NCBI GenBank assembly: GCA_002684755.1
Contig: NYVS01000130.1
Span: forward strand, 1-5,823
DNA from: Phycisphaerae bacterium
GTDB taxonomy: Bacteria; Planctomycetota; Phycisphaerae; Phycisphaerales; SM1A02
DNA: 5,823 bases
Direction of reading: 5' to 3'
Part shown: piece after piece, positions 1-3,840 of the stretch
How the letters are laid out: each line of letters starts with the position of its first letter
How positions within the stretch are numbered: the first letter of the stretch is position 1
The notes under the pieces: generated by a model
Database searches by the model: none
What the model saw: the letters and a program-made list of their open reading frames with translations, nothing else
What the model was told of the DNA's origin: nothing
Made by a program: the position numbers and the translations under genes

Positions 1-104
1 ATGCCGTCGAAGTTCAGATCCTCGGGACAGCCGATGCAGACGCCCCAGGAACTGATCAGGAATCCGAGGTCCGCGCCGTTGACGACCCCGTCGTCGTTGA
101 AGTC
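1..104 (-). other. Dockerin-like calcium-loop pair, second loop truncated by window edge
   Basis: This encodes residues 299-332 of the partial secreted protein. Loop 1 has Asp/Asn at the usual calcium positions (D299, N301, D303, D310) and ends in an SSWG turn. It is followed by C-I-G-C-P and the start of loop 2 (D327, N329, D331). Two loops joined by a short Cys-containing linker match the tail of the neighbouring gene at 1098-1247, so the two tails are probably homologous. Confidence 0.82.
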
Positions 105-998
105 CGCCGGGTTCGTCGACACCGGCGCCGAAGCCACGATCTCGACCAGCAGGTCCAGTTCGGAGATCACGCTGGTGATCGTGCCGCCCAGCAGCACGCC
201 GGCGGTCTCGTCCCCGGGTGGGAACGTCGGCAGCTCGAAGGGGATCTCATCGAAAGGTGGAAAGTCGACCGGCTGTTCGCCGGCGGCGCTCACCGCGCTC
301 GAGAGCGTGAGAACCGTCTCGGTGGTGCCGATCTCGAGTCCGCCCGCGAATGGAAACGCGAACGGCAGGTCGAAGACCTGCACGCCGGCACCGAAATCGA
401 TCTCCAGCGAGATCACGGCCGGAAGCACGGCTTCGAATTCGTATCCGTCTCCGGCGGAGGCGACGAGCACCGTGGCCGGCGTTTCCGACCGGACCACGAA
501 ACTCGAGATCGTCCCCGTCTGCAACGGGATCGGAATCTCGAAACCGCCGGGATAGATCGAGAACGGGGCGTAAGTCCGGAAGGTCTGGAGCAGGATCGTC
601 AGATCGACGCCGACCGACGCGGTCCCGCCCGAAAGGACGTCGAATTCGAAGCCGTCGATTCCGAGGATCCCGTCACCGATGTCGACCGCATCCACGGCGA
701 TGAAGCCGGATGGCTGCGACTGCAGGGACGGTGATCCGATTCCGAAGACGGCGCTGTAGCCGACCGGGAGGTTTCCGCTGCCCCCGAAGAGGCCCGGACG
801 CGTCTGCGTTCCGTCGGGATTCGACTTCGCATCGAAGTCGCCGATCAGCACACCGTCGAACGGCACCGAAACGAGCAGGGTCTGGTCGACCATGCTCTCC
901 TTCGGCTCGATCAGGAGATCCTGCGCGAGGACCGCGGCGGAGGCGTTGGAAAGAAGGGTGACGAGCAGAATGCGGGGGGCGAGGCGAGCAGGGTTCAT
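1..998 (-). CDS. Secreted protein with C-terminal dockerin-like tail, function unknown (partial, 3' end beyond window)
   Basis: The frame is open from an ATG at 998 to the window edge: 332 residues with no stop, so the C-terminus is missing. Residues 1-25 look like a signal peptide: R5 and R9, then a hydrophobic run, with cleavage probably after VLA25 before QD. Residues 27-297 contain no cysteine and are rich in Gly, Val, Phe and Thr in short alternating stretches, suggesting a beta-sandwich; I recognise no family. Residues 276-297 form a hydrophobic, beta-like stretch just before the tail. A dockerin-like calcium loop begins at D299 (DFNDDGVVNGADLG, ending SSWG near 319). C321 and C324 follow, and a second loop begins at D327 (DLNFDG) and runs out of the window. 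Such paired loops are typical C-terminal tails of exported planctomycete proteins. A GGAG lies 10 nt before the ATG. The gene follows the cysteine-rich gene after 87 bp and may share its transcript. Reading frame and export are well supported; the role is unknown. Confidence 0.86.
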   Translation of the reverse strand, partial: MNPARLAPRILLVTLLSNASAAVLAQDLLIEPKESMVDQTLLVSVPFDGVLIGDFDAKSNPDGTQTRPGLFGGSGNLPVGYSAVFGIGSPSLQSQPSGFIAVDAVDIGDGILGIDGFEFDVLSGGTASVGVDLTILLQTFRTYAPFSIYPGGFEIPIPLQTGTISSFVVRSETPATVLVASAGDGYEFEAVLPAVISLEIDFGAGVQVFDLPFAFPFAGGLEIGTTETVLTLSSAVSAAGEQPVDFPPFDEIPFELPTFPPGDETAGVLLGGTITSVISELDLLVEIVASAPVSTNPADFNDDGVVNGADLGFLISSWGVCIGCPEDLNFDG

Positions 999-1008
999 GG
1001 GGCGGAAT

Positions 1009-1012
1009 CTCC
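1009..1012 (-). promoter_or_regulatory. Shine-Dalgarno GGAG for the partial secreted protein
   Basis: On the minus strand GGAG is followed by 10 nt and then the ATG at 998. An alternative ATG at 1020 is in another frame. That frame gives an Arg/Pro-rich product, whereas the 998 start gives a clean signal peptide, so the site supports the chosen start. Confidence 0.55.
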
Positions 1013-1058
1013 GTCCTCATTGTGGACGATCTCTCGACCGTTTCCAGCGAATAACGCG

Positions 1059-1081
1059 GAGGCGGCCGTGATCACCCGCTC
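1059..1081 (-). repeat. Imperfect inverted repeat in the 87-bp gap between the cysteine-rich gene and the partial secreted gene
   Basis: GAG(G)CGG at 1059-1065 can pair with CCGCTC at 1076-1081, giving six pairs with one bulged G and a ten-base loop. The loop side overlaps a perfect 8-bp palindrome, GTGATCAC, at 1068-1075. It lies 5 nt past the stop of the cysteine-rich gene. No T-run follows on the minus strand, so it is not a convincing intrinsic terminator; an operator, an attenuating hairpin or chance are all possible. Otherwise the 999-1085 gap shows only the GGAG site. Confidence 0.3.
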
Positions 1082-1085
1082 ATTT

Positions 1086-2162
1086 TCAGGGACAGCCGCC
1101 CCAACCGACGAAGAGCCCGCCCAGATCCTGACCATCGACCGTTCCATCGCCGTCGAAGTCGGCCGGGCAGACGTCCGTGCACTCGCCCCAGGCCGCGAAG
1201 AGCAGGCCGAGATCGACGCCGTCGACCATGCCGTCACCGTTCAGGTCACCCGGACATGGCGCGGCGGTGCAGGCGAGTTCGAGGAGATAGTGCAGTCCGT
1301 AGGTCCGCGGCAGCGGTTCCTCGTCGTCGTCCGGGGGGTTCTTCGGGTCGATCTCGTCGCAGGGAAGTCCGGACCGCAGCGATCGGCCGTCCGCACCCGC
1401 CTCGACGACGAGGTGGTACTCGCCCTCCGGCAGATCGACGACCCACTCGTCGTTTCGGCAGGGGTCGACGGGTCGCCGGTCGAGCACGCTGATCGGCCCT
1501 TCGCACGATCCGGTCACGATGAGCATTCGCGCAGGGAACTCCGTCTCCAGGCGGATGACCAGCGGCCCGTCGCGGGTCTCCGGAAGTCGGAACCAGTCGA
1601 CGTCGCGTGGCACCTTGGTGGTGGTCTTCCCGTAGATGGCGTCCCCGCAGGCGATCGACGACGCGTTGATCTCGATCGCGCCGCCGCCGCATCCGTCGTT
1701 GAGCCGCTCGAGACAGGGCTCGCCTTCCTCGCGGGCGTTCGGTGGCGGAACGATCGGGCACTCGACGGTGCCGGCGCACCATGATTCCGCCTCCGCGACG
1801 CAGATCTCGTCCCAGGTGCCGTATCCGCAGAAGGGATCGTGCATCCGAACCAGTTCGCAACACGTCTCGTCGAGGCAGCCCCCGGTGTCGTGAATCTCGA
1901 GACAGCCGCCGAAATCGGGGCAGTACACGTCGCCGCAGAGTTCTCCGGCCTGCTCCACACAGGTCTCGTCCCAGACGACTTCGCAGCAGAAGACGTCGAT
2001 CTTGCAGACCAGTTCGCAACATTGCGGTTGAAGACAACCGGGCCCGTCGTGCGGCTCGTCGCAAGGCGGGCGATCGGGACCGCAGTCGTCCTGCGCCCGG
2101 GCCGCGGAGATCGGCAGCGACATCAGCGCGACCGCGAGGATTCTGGAGAGGATGCCGTTCAT
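1086..2162 (-). CDS. Secreted Cys-rich repeat / PPC-like protein with paired dockerin-like tail
   Basis: The 358-residue protein is exported: a signal peptide spans residues 1-23, with cleavage after ARA before QDD. Residues 43-76 and 96-129 are two copies of a cysteine-rich unit of the form C-x4-CC...FC...WDxxCV...C, 53 residues apart. From about 150 to 300 comes a domain resembling the PPC-like beta domain of planctomycete secreted proteins. It has an ACGD element at 171-174, RDVDWFRL at 186-193, EFPARMLIV at 208-216 and LPEGEYHLVVEAG at 244-256. An acidic, Pro-rich insertion lies at 273-285. Residues 306-326 and 335-355 are two dockerin-like loops (D306/N308/D310/D317 and D335/D337/D339/D346), each ending in WG and separated by a Cys-containing linker. 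The start is fixed by a full Shine-Dalgarno sequence and overlaps the previous stop. The modules suggest a disulfide-stabilised, calcium-binding extracellular or surface protein. I see no catalytic motif, and the ligand is unknown. Confidence 0.93.
   Translation of the reverse strand: MNGILSRILAVALMSLPISAARAQDDCGPDRPPCDEPHDGPGCLQPQCCELVCKIDVFCCEVVWDETCVEQAGELCGDVYCPDFGGCLEIHDTGGCLDETCCELVRMHDPFCGYGTWDEICVAEAESWCAGTVECPIVPPPNAREEGEPCLERLNDGCGGGAIEINASSIACGDAIYGKTTTKVPRDVDWFRLPETRDGPLVIRLETEFPARMLIVTGSCEGPISVLDRRPVDPCRNDEWVVDLPEGEYHLVVEAGADGRSLRSGLPCDEIDPKNPPDDDEEPLPRTYGLHYLLELACTAAPCPGDLNGDGMVDGVDLGLLFAAWGECTDVCPADFDGDGTVDGQDLGGLFVGWGGCP
1098..1247 (-). other. Paired dockerin-like calcium loops
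   Basis: Residues 306-355 of the Cys-rich protein hold two loops of the form DxxGDGxVDGxDLG, each followed by a hydrophobic helix ending in AWG or GWG. Cysteines at 298, 303, 328, 332 and 357 surround the loops, so disulfides may bracket them. The protein ends three residues after the last WG, as expected for a C-terminal tail module. Confidence 0.88.
1776..1877 (-). repeat. Second copy of the Cys-rich CC...WDxxCV repeat
   Basis: This encodes residues 96-129. Six cysteines (96, 101, 102, 112, 121, 129) align with copy 1 at a constant offset of 53 residues. At the two remaining positions copy 2 has Arg106 and Gly113 where copy 1 has Cys. The WDEIC core (117-121) is kept. Confidence 0.85.
1935..2036 (-). 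repeat. First copy of the Cys-rich CC...WDxxCV repeat
   Basis: This encodes residues 43-76 with eight cysteines (43, 48, 49, 53, 59, 60, 68, 76) around CCELVC, FCC and WDETCV motifs. The even number of cysteines in an exported protein suggests four disulfides. Its protein-level similarity to copy 2 indicates an old tandem duplication. Confidence 0.87.
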
Positions 2163-3652
2163 CTACGCATCCCTCCTTCCGACGACTCCGGCGATTCGGG
2201 CGCCGGATCGGAGTCCGCGTGGACATCACCACCCACGGTCTCGAGGAACAACGCCACGTCGACGCCCGTGATCGCCCCGTCGCCGTTGAGATCCCCGATC
2301 GCGCCGCGATCGATCGCGAAGCCGGGGGAGGACGTCCGCGACGCCGTGGCTCGACCCGTGCGAGGCACGAATCCCTCACCGCAGTCCGCATCCTCCTGCG
2401 GCGTGAGATTCGGCAGGAACCAGACCGAGTTCGAGATCAGTTCGACGGCCAGGACGTCCTGATCGCAATCACCATCGAGATCCGTGACGAGCACGGCCCG
2501 GAAGAAGCTGTCGGACCCGATCTGCTGCGGCGGTTCGAAGGTCACTCGTCCGTCGCCGCCCTCGGCCACGGGCACCGTCCGGTTGTCGAGCGCCATCACC
2601 GGGCCGGGCAGGGCGTGACCCACCACGGCATCAAGGTCACCGTCCCCGTCCAGATCGCCGAGCCCGACCGCGTAGGCGTACCCGAGCTGGGTCGAGGCGA
2701 AGGCCCGTTCCCGCTGCAGGTCGATGCCGACCGGTGCCCCGCCGTTCTCGAAGACGCCGAGATGGGACGAAGAGTCGAGCAGGATCAGCGGCACGACGAG
2801 ATCCTCGTCACCGTCCGAGTCGACATCGCCGATCCCGAGATTCGTCATGCCACCGATCTCGCCGGCGACGCGCGGCGGACGCCAGCCGGCATCCGGTTCG
2901 AAGGTGCCGTCGCCACGATTGAGAACCACGCACGCCCGGCTTGCACCGGTCGCGACCACCACCAGATCGCGGTCGCCGTCACGGTCGATGTCCACGGTGT
3001 CGATCGCCTGCGGGTAGGGGTGGCCGACCTCGGATTCCGCGATCACGACATCCGCCCCGCGTTCGAATCCCGCGGTGCCGTCGTTGAAGAGGATCTCGAT
3101 GATCGGCAGACGATGATTCATCGCCGCGATGTCCGGATCGCCGTCGCCGTCGAGATCGTCGACCACCAGGGCCCGCGGTTCGCGACCCAGTCGGATCTCC
3201 TCGAACTCCGCGAAGGTCCCGTCGCCGAAACCGCGAAGGAGCGACAGTCTTCCCCGCAACGACCGGACCGCGAAGCAGAGGTCGAGGTGGCCGTCTCCGT
3301 CGAGGTCCACGATCTCCACCCAGTCCGTCTGCCCGCCGGTCACCAGTTCGACCGGCGTTCCCAGAACGCCGTCCTCGTTCGGGACGAGATACGCGAACCC
3401 TTCCGAGTTGCGGCCTGCGATCACGAGATCCGGATCGCCGTCCTCGTCCAGGTCCCCGATCGCCACCATCGTCGGCGAGTGCGGCGTGGGCATCGTGACC
3501 ACCTGCGGCGCCCCGAAGAGGAACGGGCCGTCCGCCGAGACCGGTGCGACGATGCCGACCGACGCGACCATCGCCGCCACCGAAGCCCACCCCCACAGAG
3601 GCTTCGTCGTGGCGCCGAGGGTCGTTCGAGATTCACAGGCAGGTCTCGGCAC
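2159..3652 (-). CDS. Secreted FG-GAP/VCBS beta-propeller protein with single dockerin-like tail
   Basis: From the GTG at 3652 this is 497 residues. The N-terminus has basic R3, R9 and K17, then a hydrophobic segment ending PVSA (37-40) before DGPF, a typical export signal. Seven calcium loops of the FG-GAP/VCBS type (DxDxDGxxDL) start near residues 67, 116, 166, 221, 276, 333 and 391, spaced 49-58 residues apart. Seven such blades fit a seven-bladed beta-propeller, a fold usually used for binding rather than catalysis. Blade 7 reads DLDGDCDQD, with Cys where Gly is expected. After a Ser/Thr/Arg-rich linker, residues 454-475 form one dockerin-like loop (DLNGDGAITGVDV), followed by an acidic Pro/Ser tail that ends GGMRR. 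The frame is open to a GTG at 3724 (521 residues), but that start puts 24 extra polar residues before the signal peptide. The GTG at 3652 has GGAG 11 nt upstream, so I prefer it. The stop overlaps the next gene's ATG. Likely a calcium-dependent extracellular binding protein; its ligand is unknown. Confidence 0.93.
   Translation of the reverse strand: MPRPACESRTTLGATTKPLWGWASVAAMVASVGIVAPVSADGPFLFGAPQVVTMPTPHSPTMVAIGDLDEDGDPDLVIAGRNSEGFAYLVPNEDGVLGTPVELVTGGQTDWVEIVDLDGDGHLDLCFAVRSLRGRLSLLRGFGDGTFAEFEEIRLGREPRALVVDDLDGDGDPDIAAMNHRLPIIEILFNDGTAGFERGADVVIAESEVGHPYPQAIDTVDIDRDGDRDLVVVATGASRACVVLNRGDGTFEPDAGWRPPRVAGEIGGMTNLGIGDVDSDGDEDLVVPLILLDSSSHLGVFENGGAPVGIDLQRERAFASTQLGYAYAVGLGDLDGDGDLDAVVGHALPGPVMALDNRTVPVAEGGDGRVTFEPPQQIGSDSFFRAVLVTDLDGDCDQDVLAVELISNSVWFLPNLTPQEDADCGEGFVPRTGRATASRTSSPGFAIDRGAIGDLNGDGAITGVDVALFLETVGGDVHADSDPAPESPESSEGGMRR
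2172..2178 (-). promoter_or_regulatory. Strong Shine-Dalgarno AAGGAGG and ATGA stop/start overlap
   Basis: AAGGAGG sits 9 nt before the ATG at 2162 and lies within the last codons of the propeller gene. That gene's TGA (2161-2159) overlaps the ATG (2162-2160) as ATGA. This is a textbook arrangement for translational coupling, so the two proteins are probably made from one mRNA. Confidence 0.85.
2228..2293 (-). other. Single dockerin-like calcium loop at the end of the propeller protein
   Basis: Residues 454-475 (numbered from the 3652 start) carry D454, N456, D458 and D465 in a DLNGDGAITGVDVALFLETV unit. No second loop and no flanking Cys-Pro pair follow; instead there is an acidic tail. It differs from the paired, Cys-linked tails of the two downstream genes and may be a divergent or shortened version. 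Confidence 0.75.
2456..3454 (-). repeat. Seven-fold FG-GAP/VCBS calcium-loop repeat array
   Basis: Seven copies of a DxDxDGxxD loop followed by hydrophobic strands were read in the translation, each unit about 50-58 residues. Most copies are preceded by a V/I-x-D or G-D turn. Units diverge strongly outside the loop, so the repeat is visible at protein level and not as a DNA tandem repeat. Confidence 0.88.
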
Positions 3653-3663
3653 GCGGTCTGGAA

Positions 3664-3667
3664 CTCC
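3664..3667 (-). promoter_or_regulatory. Shine-Dalgarno GGAG supporting the GTG start at 3652
   Basis: GGAG followed by an 11-nt spacer precedes the in-frame GTG at 3652. The longer alternative GTG at 3724 has only weak purine stretches upstream. The site and the position of the signal peptide agree on the shorter start. Confidence 0.45.
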
Positions 3668-3768
3668 ATGATCGAATGGAAGATGCGAACGAATCGAGTG
3701 TAGGTCCGGTCGATCCGAAGGCACCCGTCACTTCACGACGTCCGCCGAGATTCCCTCGGGATCGTTCG

Positions 3769-3792
3769 AATCAGGTCCCGGAACCTGTGATT
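3769..3792 (-). terminator. Weak hairpin between peptidase/TPR gene and propeller gene
   Basis: The arms AATC-AGGT and ACCT-(GT)-GATT surround a six-base loop, giving eight pairs with a two-base bulge. It lies about 50 bp past the stop of the peptidase gene on the minus strand. No T-run follows, so an intrinsic terminator is only possible. The rest of the 3653-3840 gap shows no convincing -35/-10 pair, although a promoter for the secreted cassette would be expected here. Confidence 0.28.
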
Positions 3793-3840
3793 CGCACGAA
3801 CGCCGGTGATGGTTCGCTCGATCTCGTTCCACCCGGCGAT

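Noticed and set aside
1..555. 184-residue plus-strand frame open at the left edge
   Set aside because: It is Ser/Pro-rich without a domain, while the opposite strand carries a frame with a signal peptide and dockerin-like loops.
1246..2391. 381-residue minus-strand frame overlapping the Cys-rich gene
   Set aside because: It is almost entirely Arg-rich and lies in the +1/+2 frame of a gene with clear domains and a strong start; it is an out-of-frame shadow.
1742..3703. 653-residue plus-strand open frame opposite the propeller and Cys-rich genes
   Set aside because: It is Arg/Asp/His-rich with no domain signal, and it spans two well-supported opposite genes and their junction. It is the expected antisense shadow in GC-rich DNA, where the DxDxDG codons read backwards stay free of stops.
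3653..3724. N-terminal extension of the propeller protein from a GTG at 3724
   Set aside because: It would place 24 polar, His/Pro/Arg-rich residues before the signal peptide and has no good Shine-Dalgarno sequence. The GTG at 3652 with GGAG fits better, though the longer form is not excluded.
3660..3800. Several TTCGAA/TTCGTTCG-like short motifs in the gap, considered as operator repeats
   Set aside because: TTCGA-type words occur throughout the coding regions of this window, so their presence in the gap is not distinctive.
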